Assembly (NCBI GenBank): GCA_045597125.1
Contig: JAZODR010000004.1
Span: 1 to 64,000, forward strand
From: RGIG5579 sp045597125
GTDB taxonomy: Bacteria > Bacillota > Clostridia > Oscillospirales > SIG627
DNA: 64,000 nt
Direction: 5' to 3'
The notes beneath the pieces were generated by a model that saw only the letters and a list, made by a program, of their open reading frames with translations, made no database searches and was not told the origin of the DNA. Position 1 is the first letter of the stretch; each line of letters starts with the position of its first letter. The translations under genes were made by a program, and so were the position numbers. Below are positions 43,116 to 50,553 of the stretch, piece by piece.

Positions 43116-44522
43116 ATGGAACGAAAAAACAGGACTCCGCACGGCAAAAATCCCGTTACGGCTTTTTTGGCTTTGGTGCTTCTTATTACAACTGTGGTAA
43201 CTCCTTTTATTTACTATGCTCCGAAAAACCGTCTTGCCCGTGCGGTAGAAAAAAGTCGATCGGAATTTTCGCAGGAGGAAGTGCTTCGATTTTTCTCCCG
43301 TGTTCTGTGGGACGGCTCTTTTGAGGCGAAAGGGGAACGCGGTTCTCTTTCCTATACTGCAACTTTGCCCAAATCTGCGGCGTTGACACAGCAGGGAAAT
43401 CTTGGGAATTGCCGCGTGGCGCTCCAAGGAGATGAGCTGTATCTGCAAAGCGACACCTTGGGGGGAGCGGCTTTTTCCGCTCCTCGTGAAGGGGCTGATA
43501 TTTCCCTTTGCGACAGCGCTTTTTCCGATGCGGGAATGTCCGATTTGCAATTGCGGTTTTTGCGCACTGCATTGGTTTTGAGTGATGCTGATTTTGTCCG
43601 TTCCATGGATACGCTGGAACGCACTTTTGAAGCGGCTTTTCGGGCGGGCAAGCCAAAGCTTGTGGCAGTAGCGGATGAAATCAAGATTAACGGAAAAAAC
43701 CGAAATGTTACGAAGTTCACTTATGAAATGGATGAAGAAGGCTTGAAAAAAGCCTTTGTCTCTTGGAAAAATGCAGGAAAGCGAAAGGAAACACAAGAAG
43801 CTTTTTCTGCACTTCGCGGTCTTTTATCTGCTACCTTATCTAAGGAAGAAAATCAGGAAGCGGCACTCCGTTTTGTGTCTTTTCTTAGTGGCGAATCGTC
43901 GGAATTTGACGATTTTGAGAAAAATCTTGTATCAAAAAACAGCCGTGTTTGTCTAACTTTGACGGTATATAAAGGACGTGTGATGGCGGCGACCTTCCTT
44001 TTGGGGGGCGGTGATTTTCTTCTTGAAGCAAACATTTCCCTTTCCGAAAAATTGAGAAAGAATGCTACTTGGTCGGCATCTTTGCAGGCGAAGACGAAAG
44101 AAAAACAGCTGTTTTCTCTTTCCTTTGCTTCAGAAATTTCGGAGGATTCTAAAAGCGCTTTGATACGCAAGTGGAACTATTCTTTTTCCGATACCGTGGG
44201 TGCCATTTGTACCGCATCGGGAGAAGAAGCGGGAGAGATCACTTTCTCCTGGGGAAAGGAAAAGGGAGATCTTGGTCTTCGGATGAATTTGGGTGAGGAT
44301 GTTCTGGTGTTCCGCGGAGAATTGATGAAATATAAAAAAGATAAAAAACTTAGTTTTGAAATTGGGCGAGTGGAACTAAACGGAGAAATCATTTCCGAGG
44401 ACGATTCCTACACCGTGACCCTTTTTGAAAAGGGGAAAACGCCTACATATCACAAAGCCACAGAGAATTTGTTCCCCGAGGGAGAGAAGCGTCAAAAAAT
44501 GGCAGAGCTTTTGGCGAGGTAA
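43116..44522 (+). CDS. Membrane-anchored protein of unknown function
   Basis: About 468 residues with a short basic N-terminus (MERKNRTPHGKNP), one transmembrane helix (about residues 13-33) and a large extracytoplasmic domain. The domain is beta-rich and contains LERTFEAAFRAGKPK and KINGKNRNVTKFTYEMDEEGL, a style shared with some Firmicute lipoproteins. The start is uncertain: ATG codons at 43086 (overlapping the previous stop), 43101 and 43116 are in frame, none with an ideal Shine-Dalgarno. It is tightly linked to the lipoprotein gene upstream. No function is recognised. Confidence 0.65.
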   Translation: MERKNRTPHGKNPVTAFLALVLLITTVVTPFIYYAPKNRLARAVEKSRSEFSQEEVLRFFSRVLWDGSFEAKGERGSLSYTATLPKSAALTQQGNLGNCRVALQGDELYLQSDTLGGAAFSAPREGADISLCDSAFSDAGMSDLQLRFLRTALVLSDADFVRSMDTLERTFEAAFRAGKPKLVAVADEIKINGKNRNVTKFTYEMDEEGLKKAFVSWKNAGKRKETQEAFSALRGLLSATLSKEENQEAALRFVSFLSGESSEFDDFEKNLVSKNSRVCLTLTVYKGRVMAATFLLGGGDFLLEANISLSEKLRKNATWSASLQAKTKEKQLFSLSFASEISEDSKSALIRKWNYSFSDTVGAICTASGEEAGEITFSWGKEKGDLGLRMNLGEDVLVFRGELMKYKKDKKLSFEIGRVELNGEIISEDDSYTVTLFEKGKTPTYHKATENLFPEGEKRQKMAELLAR

Positions 44523-44578
44523 GAAATTTTTGGTTAAATAGTACAAAAAAAATAAAAAAAATTAGTAAAACAATAGAA

Positions 44579-44607
44579 TTGCAAAAAATCGTTTTTTAAA
44601 GTATAAT
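44579..44607 (+). promoter_or_regulatory. Promoter of the DUF6273-like gene
   Basis: TTGCAA at 44579-44584 and a perfect TATAAT at 44602-44607 are spaced by 17 bp in the A/T-rich gap before 44656. Confidence 0.7.
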
Positions 44608-44655
44608 GAATTTGCTGTATGTAAAGTACTATGCTTATTATTTTAGGAGGATATT

Positions 44656-45681
44656 ATGGCTGAAAAGGAAAAGACCACTCCCGAAGCAGAAGAAGTGAAG
44701 GTTCCTGCTGAGGAAAAGAAAGAAGTTCCCAAGGCAAAGAAGGCGCTTCCCGTAATTATTGCTGCTGCAGCTGTTGCTGTCTTGGTTGTAGCATTTGTAG
44801 TTGTTGCCTTTGTAATGGGATCTTCCGCAATTAAGGCTTATGGCGCAAAGGACTATGCCGGAGCATACAACAATTCCAAGTTGGCGTTGTTCATGTCTGC
44901 CAGCGACAAAAATGTAATTAAAGAAGCTTATATTAAGGAAGTTCTCTGTAAGGAAGAGAAGTTTTTTGCCGCAGCTGAAATTCTTGAGAACAGCTCTATG
45001 ACCGAAGAGAAGAAGAATGAGATTTACGCATCCAATTCTTCTCTTGCACTTTGCAAAGCGGGTCAGATTGTAAAATTCGGTAAGTACGAAGGTGATAATA
45101 ACCACGCAAATGGTCCTGAAGAAGTTGAATGGATCGTTCTTGATGTTGTTAAAGAGGGCGGCAGAGCGCGTGCACTGCTCCTTTCCAAGAATATTATTGG
45201 TGCGCCCGGCGGATGGAATAAGGCGGATGGAAATACCTTCTATTCTGCATCTAACCTGCATGATTGGTGTGAGAATGATTTTTATCCTACCTTTACGATG
45301 TACGATGCTTCTCTGCAGGGCAAGATTCTGAAGATGAAGATTTCTACCGCTGATTCTTCTTCCGGCGTTGATTCCGGTGAGGACGTAGTTGCTCATGCGT
45401 ATGCTCCCGCTAAGGAAGATCTGGATAAGTATCTGACCGGTGAATTGGCACAGTACATCAGTGCTTCTCCTACCATAAGCGCTAAGGCAAGCGGCGTTAT
45501 TGCTTACGGTAAGGATCAGATTGCTCAGTACTATTTGAGAAATGCCGGCAACTTTGAGAACAATGCTCAGTGGGTATCAGGTATTGATAAGAAGGGCGTC
45601 TTTAATGAAGGACTTGCCTCTACCGGCAATGCCAGCGGCGCACGTGTTTGCATCAATGTTGATCTGGGCGAAGTAAAATAA
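44656..45681 (+). CDS. Membrane protein with DUF6273-like domain
   Basis: A 341-residue protein. A Lys/Glu/Pro-rich cytoplasmic start (to about residue 30) is followed by one Ala/Val-rich transmembrane helix (about 31-55), then a helical repeat-like stalk. The C-terminal domain from about residue 135 contains IVKFGKYEGDN, EWIVLDV, LLLSKNI and WNKADGNTFYSASNLHDWCENDF, the pattern of DUF6273, a domain common in gut Firmicutes with unknown role. AGGAGG precedes the ATG. It has its own promoter and terminator. Confidence 0.75.
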   Translation: MAEKEKTTPEAEEVKVPAEEKKEVPKAKKALPVIIAAAAVAVLVVAFVVVAFVMGSSAIKAYGAKDYAGAYNNSKLALFMSASDKNVIKEAYIKEVLCKEEKFFAAAEILENSSMTEEKKNEIYASNSSLALCKAGQIVKFGKYEGDNNHANGPEEVEWIVLDVVKEGGRARALLLSKNIIGAPGGWNKADGNTFYSASNLHDWCENDFYPTFTMYDASLQGKILKMKISTADSSSGVDSGEDVVAHAYAPAKEDLDKYLTGELAQYISASPTISAKASGVIAYGKDQIAQYYLRNAGNFENNAQWVSGIDKKGVFNEGLASTGNASGARVCINVDLGEVK

Positions 45682-45693
45682 GTTTTTTCATTG

Positions 45694-45732
45694 AAAATGG
45701 GATAGAAACTTAGGTTTCTATCCCATTTTTTT
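45694..45732. terminator. Bidirectional terminator after the DUF6273-like gene
   Basis: AATGGGATAGAAAC pairs with GTTTCTATCCCATT around TTAG, with A- and T-runs on the flanks. It also ends the SpoIID/peptidoglycan-binding gene on the minus strand. Confidence 0.9.
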
Positions 45733-45742
45733 GTAGGGAAGA

Positions 45743-48061
45743 TTATGTGAAGATTTGTTTGAGTGTATCTTCGTCTGCTACCGCTGTGGGGATTATGCCA
45801 TGGGCATCTTGAAAGGCAAGGACGGAACGGGCTGTGGAGGGGCCGAAATAATCTTCCTCCTCCTCTGCACGGGGATTGAGAAATCCGTGACGTTTCAGAG
45901 CTTCTTTCATTCGCGCAACGTCTTTTCCTTCTGAACCGATGGATAAGGGAGAAAGCTCGCGGGGTTTTGTTTGGGAGAGAAATTCCTGTTTCCAGCTTGG
46001 TTCGGTTGCCGGGGCGGGTTCTGCGGCGCGGGAGGAAGAAGGGAAACATCCGGCATTGACTGCCCGTTCAATGGAGGCAATTCTGGTGCGGGTGGCGCTT
46101 CCCACCACTCCGTCGGGAACCAGACCGAAGATTCGTTGGAACACGATGACGGCTTCCTGCGTCCGTCTGCCGAATGCGCCGTCTGCTTGCAGAGAAGGAA
46201 TGGGGGAAAGGGCGGTGCCGATGCGGTTCAGACTGTTTTGCAAGGCGGCAACGTCATTACCTTCGGAACCGTACTGCAATACGCGTCCCGATACGGGAGA
46301 AATATTATCAAAGCAGCCGGAAACGGTGGAACCGAATACTCGATTTAGTGCATTCCAAGTTTCTCTTCCGATGATGCCGTCATCCTGAAAACCGAAAAGA
46401 CGTTGAAATTCCCGCACGGAGTTTCTCATTCTCGAGCCGAAAATTCCGTCTTCCTCCAGCTTGCCTATGGTTACGAAAACGGGGCGAATGCGGTTGAGAA
46501 GCATTTGCTCGTATAGAACCTCATCTCCTGAGGAGCCGAAACGCAGAAGCCTGCCGGGATAGGGTCGAATGGTCAGCGTACCGCCTTCGGTTACATCCAG
46601 ATATACGGATACGATTCGATTCCAAGTGCTCTCTCCTACGATGCCGTCAACGTTCAGCCCGTATGTGCGCTGGAAGGCGCGAACTGCCTCTTCCGTATCA
46701 TTCCCGAAAAAGCCGTCGATGGCAAGGTCCGGGATAAAAGGATTAAAGGCGGCGATGGTTTTCAGATAGAATTGCAGATTTTGCACGGAGCTTCCCGTAT
46801 CTCCGAAGCGCAAAAGCCCGGGATAGGAATTGTCGTCGTATTGGGGACGTTCTCCTTCACTGTTCAGCTCACCCAAACGCTTCACTGCAACGTAGATATA
46901 GGAGATGCGATACCAGGTTTTTTTGCCCACCACACCGTCGGCGGTCAGATCGAAAATGCGTTGGAAGGCTTTTACGGCGTTTTCTGTTTCCGTGCCGAAA
47001 ACGCCATCCACGGTGTTGATGGCGGGAATGGCGGGGTAATTGACGCGAATGCGGTTCAACTGTTGCTGAAGAGTTCGTACATCTCTGCCGGACAATCCGC
47101 GGCGCAGGGGAGAGCCCGGATAAGAAGATTCTATGGCGCGAATGTTATTGGTAGTGGCAATTTCCACGTCACCGTAGTAAAATTGAAGGATTTCAAGAGC
47201 GCTTCTGCCGTTTTGCGCCAAGGTGACCGTTCCCCATTGGGAAAGTCCTGCGCAGGTGACGGTGGTGCCGTTGCAGTATTCGGCAAAAAAAGGATCGATT
47301 CTGCCGGGGCGGCGGATGTATTCATTGAAAATTTCATCTACTATGTCGGAAATGCTTTTAAAAATGTTTCTGCCATAGACGAAATACTGGTCGTAAGAGG
47401 TGGAATTGGTGATATTAAAATTATAGCCGCGGGAGGGATACCATTCGGTAAAGACGCGGTTGAGAATAAAGGAAACTTGACAATGGATGTTTGCCCGCAG
47501 GCTTTCCTCCGGCCAGGTGGGGTAGATCTCGCTGGAGGCAACGTTTTTGATGTAGTCCACGAAGGGAATGGTAACATTGGATGCGGAGGAAGCGGGGGTT
47601 CCCAGATGCACGGTGACTCGCTCGGGGATAAAGACTTCTCCTAAAACACGCAAATCTTCCGAGGGGCCTACGATGCGATTTTCGGGAGTGGTGCGCAAGG
47701 CATGGGGGCCGATACTGTATTCAAGCACTTCATCCTCGCTAAGCCCGCGGGGAATCATCTCGGCGGGTAAGATGCTTTGCTCTCCTGCAAAAATTTGAAT
47801 GCCGCGAATGAAGAAGGTATAAAAACCATTTGCTTCAATTCGGGCATCATAGGTAGAATAGGGAAGCGCCTCTTCGGGGCGAAGAGATAAGGCGCGGTCA
47901 GGGGCATCGAGAAAGAATTCTCGCGAAATGCCGCTTTCTCCCGTGATGCGGTCTTCCCCCAAAATGGTTCCGTCGGGTGACAGAATCGTAACGGTAGCCT
48001 CCCTTACGGGAAAGGCGCTGTCGGCGGTGCGTATGGTGAAAAAAAGGCTTCCTTGTGGCAT
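45743..48061 (-). CDS. SpoIID-like protein with five peptidoglycan-binding domains
   Basis: A 772-residue protein in several parts. Residues 1-105 resemble a carboxypeptidase-regulatory-like beta-sandwich. Residues 140-305 are SpoIID/LytB-like (PFVDYIKNVASSEIYPTWPEESL, then AGLSQWG and ALEILQFYYGDVEI). Five PG_binding_1 repeats follow at about 320-390, 416-488, 505-577, 592-662 and 706-771, each with the pattern LRxGSxGxxVxxLQ ... DGxFGxxTxxAVxxFQ. No signal peptide or membrane helix is visible although the domains act on cell wall. It may act in the mother cell or on the spore cortex, or be exported by another route. AAAGGAG precedes the ATG. Confidence 0.85.
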   Translation of the reverse strand: MPQGSLFFTIRTADSAFPVREATVTILSPDGTILGEDRITGESGISREFFLDAPDRALSLRPEEALPYSTYDARIEANGFYTFFIRGIQIFAGEQSILPAEMIPRGLSEDEVLEYSIGPHALRTTPENRIVGPSEDLRVLGEVFIPERVTVHLGTPASSASNVTIPFVDYIKNVASSEIYPTWPEESLRANIHCQVSFILNRVFTEWYPSRGYNFNITNSTSYDQYFVYGRNIFKSISDIVDEIFNEYIRRPGRIDPFFAEYCNGTTVTCAGLSQWGTVTLAQNGRSALEILQFYYGDVEIATTNNIRAIESSYPGSPLRRGLSGRDVRTLQQQLNRIRVNYPAIPAINTVDGVFGTETENAVKAFQRIFDLTADGVVGKKTWYRISYIYVAVKRLGELNSEGERPQYDDNSYPGLLRFGDTGSSVQNLQFYLKTIAAFNPFIPDLAIDGFFGNDTEEAVRAFQRTYGLNVDGIVGESTWNRIVSVYLDVTEGGTLTIRPYPGRLLRFGSSGDEVLYEQMLLNRIRPVFVTIGKLEEDGIFGSRMRNSVREFQRLFGFQDDGIIGRETWNALNRVFGSTVSGCFDNISPVSGRVLQYGSEGNDVAALQNSLNRIGTALSPIPSLQADGAFGRRTQEAVIVFQRIFGLVPDGVVGSATRTRIASIERAVNAGCFPSSSRAAEPAPATEPSWKQEFLSQTKPRELSPLSIGSEGKDVARMKEALKRHGFLNPRAEEEEDYFGPSTARSVLAFQDAHGIIPTAVADEDTLKQIFT

Positions 48062-48131
48062 AGAACGCTCCTTTCAAAGGTTTCTTTCGTTTTAGTATAT
48101 GCACGAGAAGGCGAAAGGGCGCTTATATTGG

Positions 48132-48160
48132 TTGACAAAGGAATTTTTTTGTGCTAAAAT
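48132..48160 (+). promoter_or_regulatory. Promoter of the ECF S-component gene
   Basis: A perfect TTGACA at 48132-48137 and TAAAAT at 48155-48160 are spaced by 17 bp. The leader is short (about 20 bases), leaving no room for a riboswitch. Confidence 0.75.
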
Positions 48161-48184
48161 CGTTGCAGAAAAGGAAAGGAACTT

Positions 48185-48733
48185 ATGATGGCAAGTAGAA
48201 AATCTTTTGAGGTGCGGAGTATCGTTTATGCAGGTGTGTGTCTTGCGCTATGTATGGTGCTTCCTCTTTTGACGGGGAATATTCCCGGCATTGGCAAACA
48301 GTTTGCGCCGATGCATTTTCCCGTTTTACTTTGCGGTTTTATTTCGGGACCCGTTTGGGGCTGCGTGGTGGGTATTGTGGCGCCGCTTTTGCGTCATTTG
48401 CTGTTTGGAGTACCCTATTTGTATCCCGATGCGATCCGTATGGTCGCAGAGCTTGGTGTTTACGGACTTGCCGCAGGACTCTTTTATCGGTATTTGCCTA
48501 AAAGGCCTTTTGGTATTTACGTTTCTCTTTTGTCTGCTCAGTTTTTCGGCAGATTTGCCTGGGGTTTGATGGCGTATTTGATCAGCGTATTTGATAAGGA
48601 GAGTCCCTTTTATATTGAAATGGTAATGACTGCCACCATTTCCGGCTCTCTGCTTGGTATTGCCATTCAATTGCTACTGATTCCTCCCGTGGTTTATGCT
48701 ATGCAGCGGGCGCATTTTATTTCTAAATATTAA
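48185..48733 (+). CDS. ECF transporter S component (substrate-binding membrane subunit)
   Basis: A 182-residue membrane protein with five to six spans. The early motif KQFAPMHFPVLLCGFISGPVWG and the following GIVAPLLRHLLFG are typical of energy-coupling factor S components, which bind a vitamin or metal and pair with a shared ECF ATPase/T module encoded elsewhere. The substrate cannot be told: no riboswitch or biosynthetic gene is adjacent. The start is ATG 48185 or 48188, after AAAGGA. Confidence 0.82.
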   Translation: MMASRKSFEVRSIVYAGVCLALCMVLPLLTGNIPGIGKQFAPMHFPVLLCGFISGPVWGCVVGIVAPLLRHLLFGVPYLYPDAIRMVAELGVYGLAAGLFYRYLPKRPFGIYVSLLSAQFFGRFAWGLMAYLISVFDKESPFYIEMVMTATISGSLLGIAIQLLLIPPVVYAMQRAHFISKY

Positions 48734-48734
48734 A

Positions 48735-48766
48735 AAAGAAACTCTGCATTTTTGCAGAGTTTCTTT
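48735..48766. terminator. Bidirectional terminator between the ECF and Fur-family genes
   Basis: AAAGAAACTCTGCA pairs with TGCAGAGTTTCTTT around a TTTT loop, serving the two convergent genes. Confidence 0.88.
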
Positions 48767-48772
48767 GTGTTT

Positions 48773-49144
48773 TCATTCCTTTTGGCAGTTGGGACAGATT
48801 CCGTAGAAGACCACGTTTTTATTTGTTACCCGATAGCCTGATTCTTCTTGAAGAGCGGGAATGACGTCTTTGGGAAAGGTGGCATCGAAAATTTGGTCGC
48901 ACTCGGTACAGATGATGTGGCAATGATTTTGTGTTCCGTCAAAGTGATCCTCTGCGCCTGCGTGAATACGAAGGATCTCTCCCTCGTCGGCGGCGGCATT
49001 CAGCACGCGGTAAACCGTAGCGCGGGACAGATTGGGATACAGTTCCTTGAGATCTTCGTAAAGGCGGGTGGCGGAGGGGTGGTCACATCGAGAGCAAAGA
49101 GCAGAAAAGATTGCCTTTTTCTGTGCAGTGTTCCTTTTTTGCAT
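48773..49144 (-). CDS. Fur-family metal/peroxide regulator, PerR-like
   Basis: A 123-residue Fur-family repressor: winged helix-turn-helix with LSRATVYRVLNAAADEGEI, then the regulatory-metal ligands in HFDG and NHCHI and an Asp in QIFDAT. Structural zinc is bound by CTEC and CPNC. The HFD...HxH...D set fits PerR-type peroxide sensors better than iron-sensing Fur, but short Fur proteins are hard to separate by eye. GGAGGAGC precedes the ATG. A Fur/Per-box-like sequence covers its -10 box, suggesting autoregulation. No oxidative-stress gene is adjacent. Confidence 0.85.
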   Translation of the reverse strand: MQKRNTAQKKAIFSALCSRCDHPSATRLYEDLKELYPNLSRATVYRVLNAAADEGEILRIHAGAEDHFDGTQNHCHIICTECDQIFDATFPKDVIPALQEESGYRVTNKNVVFYGICPNCQKE

Positions 49145-49170
49145 GGCGGCTCCTCCTTTTTCTTAATGAG

Positions 49171-49187
49171 ATTGATTATCATTATAC
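49171..49187. promoter_or_regulatory. Fur/PerR-box-like operator
   Basis: ATTGATTATCATTATAC is close to the Per/Fur box family (TGATAATNATTATCA type, read on the other strand as GTATAATGATAATCAAT). It overlaps the -10 box of the adjacent Fur-family gene. Confidence 0.6.
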
Positions 49188-49209
49188 ACGAAAGTTTTTG
49201 TCTCGTCAA
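49181..49209 (-). promoter_or_regulatory. Promoter of the Fur-family gene
   Basis: On the minus strand TTGACG (49209-49204) and TATAAT (49186-49181) are spaced by 17 bp. It is divergent from the pheS promoter, with 8 bp between the two -35 boxes. Confidence 0.72.
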
Positions 49210-49217
49210 GGTTTTTC

Positions 49218-49246
49218 TTGACAAAAAATGAATTCTGTAATAAAAT
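49218..49246 (+). promoter_or_regulatory. Promoter of the pheST T-box operon
   Basis: A perfect TTGACA at 49218-49223 and TAAAAT at 49241-49246 are spaced by 17 bp, upstream of the T-box leader. Confidence 0.78.
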
Positions 49247-49252
49247 GCAGTG

Positions 49253-49492
49253 GTAAATGCGAAGAAAAAGTGTGCCCGTTTTTCAGCAAACTCAACAGAG
49301 AAGAAGCGCCATCGGCTGGAAGCGCTTCGGGTGGGAGAAACGGTGCGTTTCCCTTTGGAGCACGGCAGGTGAAGAGTGGTAGTCTGCTGCGGTTGCCCCG
49401 TTACAGGCTTTTGAGTTGTCGGGCTTTGCCCGAAATTCAGGTGGTACCGCGAGTGATGCTCTCGTCCTGAAAATGGACGGGAGCTTTTTATA
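49253..49492 (+). promoter_or_regulatory. Phenylalanine T-box leader of pheST
   Basis: A T-box riboswitch with the conserved AGGTGGTACCGCG at 49439-49451. The specifier region GTGCGTTTCCCTTTGGAGC places TTC at 49349-49351, ten bases before the end of GAGC; the overlapping TTT also codes Phe. The terminator at 49458-49489 is listed separately. Uncharged tRNA-Phe should raise PheRS synthesis. Confidence 0.92.
49458..49489 (+). terminator. Conditional terminator of the pheST T-box
   Basis: GCTCTCGTCC pairs with GGACGGGAGC around an A-rich loop and is followed by five T. It is the alternative to the T-box antiterminator. Confidence 0.85.
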
Positions 49493-49512
49493 TTTTTAGA
49501 AAGGAAATGGTT

Positions 49513-50538
49513 ATGAAAGAAAGACTGGAACAAATTCGCAGTGAGATTCTGGAGAAGATTAATACATTTGAAACTTCTCGCTCTCTGTATGAATTCCGCA
49601 AGACCTTCCTGGATAATAAGGAAGGAAAGATTTCTCTTTTGATGAAGGGCCTTAAGGATGTTCCTAAGGAGGAGCGCCCTGCAGTTGGTAAGAGTATCAA
49701 CGAGGTAAAGGAATGGGCTCTCGCTCTCTTTGAGGAAACCGATGCTGTATTGCATAAAAAAGAATTGGAGAAAAAGATTGCTTCCGAGAAAGTGGACGTG
49801 ACCGAGCCTTGCCAGAAGCGCACCTTTGGAGCGCTTCATCCCAATACCTTGGTGCAGAATGAACTGATCGAGATTTTTGCCTCCATGGGCTTTGAAATTT
49901 TTGAGGGCAGTGAAATTGAAACCGATTATTACAATTTTACTGCACTGAATACGCCCGAGGATCATCCTGCAAGAGATATGCAGGATACCTTCTATTTGTC
50001 TCCCGGATTTTTGCTCCGTACGCAGACCAGCGCAGGACAGATCCATGTAATGGAGAAATCTCAGCCCCCCATCAAGATTCTTTCCCCCGGCAAGGTGTTC
50101 CGCAGCGATGACGATGCAACCCATTCTCCTATGTTCTCTCAGATGGAGGGACTTGTGGTGGATAAGGGCATTTCCGTTTGTGATTTGCAAGGCATGCTGG
50201 ACCTGTTTTCCGAAAAGATTTTCGGTAAGGGTGTTAAGACCCGTCTGCGCCCTTCTTATTTTCCCTTTACAGAACCCAGTGTAGAGGTAGATGTTTCTTG
50301 TTTTGAATGCGGCGGCAAGGGTTGTAAGCTTTGCAAGGGCACCGGTTGGATAGAGGTGCTTGGAGCAGGAATGGTAAACCGCCACGTTTTGGAGAATTGC
50401 GGGATTGATCCCGAGGAATACACCGGCTTTGCTTTCGGTATGGGTGTAGAACGAATTGCCATGCTTAAATACGGCATCAACAACATTAAGACATTGTTTG
50501 AATCGGATACCCGCTTTGCCGGGCAGTTCCGCGACTAA
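49513..50538 (+). CDS. pheS: Phenylalanyl-tRNA synthetase, alpha subunit
   Basis: A 341-residue catalytic subunit of class II PheRS. It has the N-terminal coiled-coil arm (about 1-80), motif 1 HPNTLVQNELIEIFASMGFE, motif 2 FRSDDDATHSPMFSQMEGL, the cysteine cluster CFECGGKGCKLCKGTGW near 258-274, and motif 3 GFAFGMGVERIAML. With PheT it forms an alpha2beta2 enzyme that charges tRNA-Phe. The ATG at 49513 lies 7 bases after AAAGGAA; the ATG at 49507 is too close to it. It is under T-box control. Confidence 0.96.
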   Translation: MKERLEQIRSEILEKINTFETSRSLYEFRKTFLDNKEGKISLLMKGLKDVPKEERPAVGKSINEVKEWALALFEETDAVLHKKELEKKIASEKVDVTEPCQKRTFGALHPNTLVQNELIEIFASMGFEIFEGSEIETDYYNFTALNTPEDHPARDMQDTFYLSPGFLLRTQTSAGQIHVMEKSQPPIKILSPGKVFRSDDDATHSPMFSQMEGLVVDKGISVCDLQGMLDLFSEKIFGKGVKTRLRPSYFPFTEPSVEVDVSCFECGGKGCKLCKGTGWIEVLGAGMVNRHVLENCGIDPEEYTGFAFGMGVERIAMLKYGINNIKTLFESDTRFAGQFRD

Positions 50539-50553
50539 GAAAGGAGAAAACGT

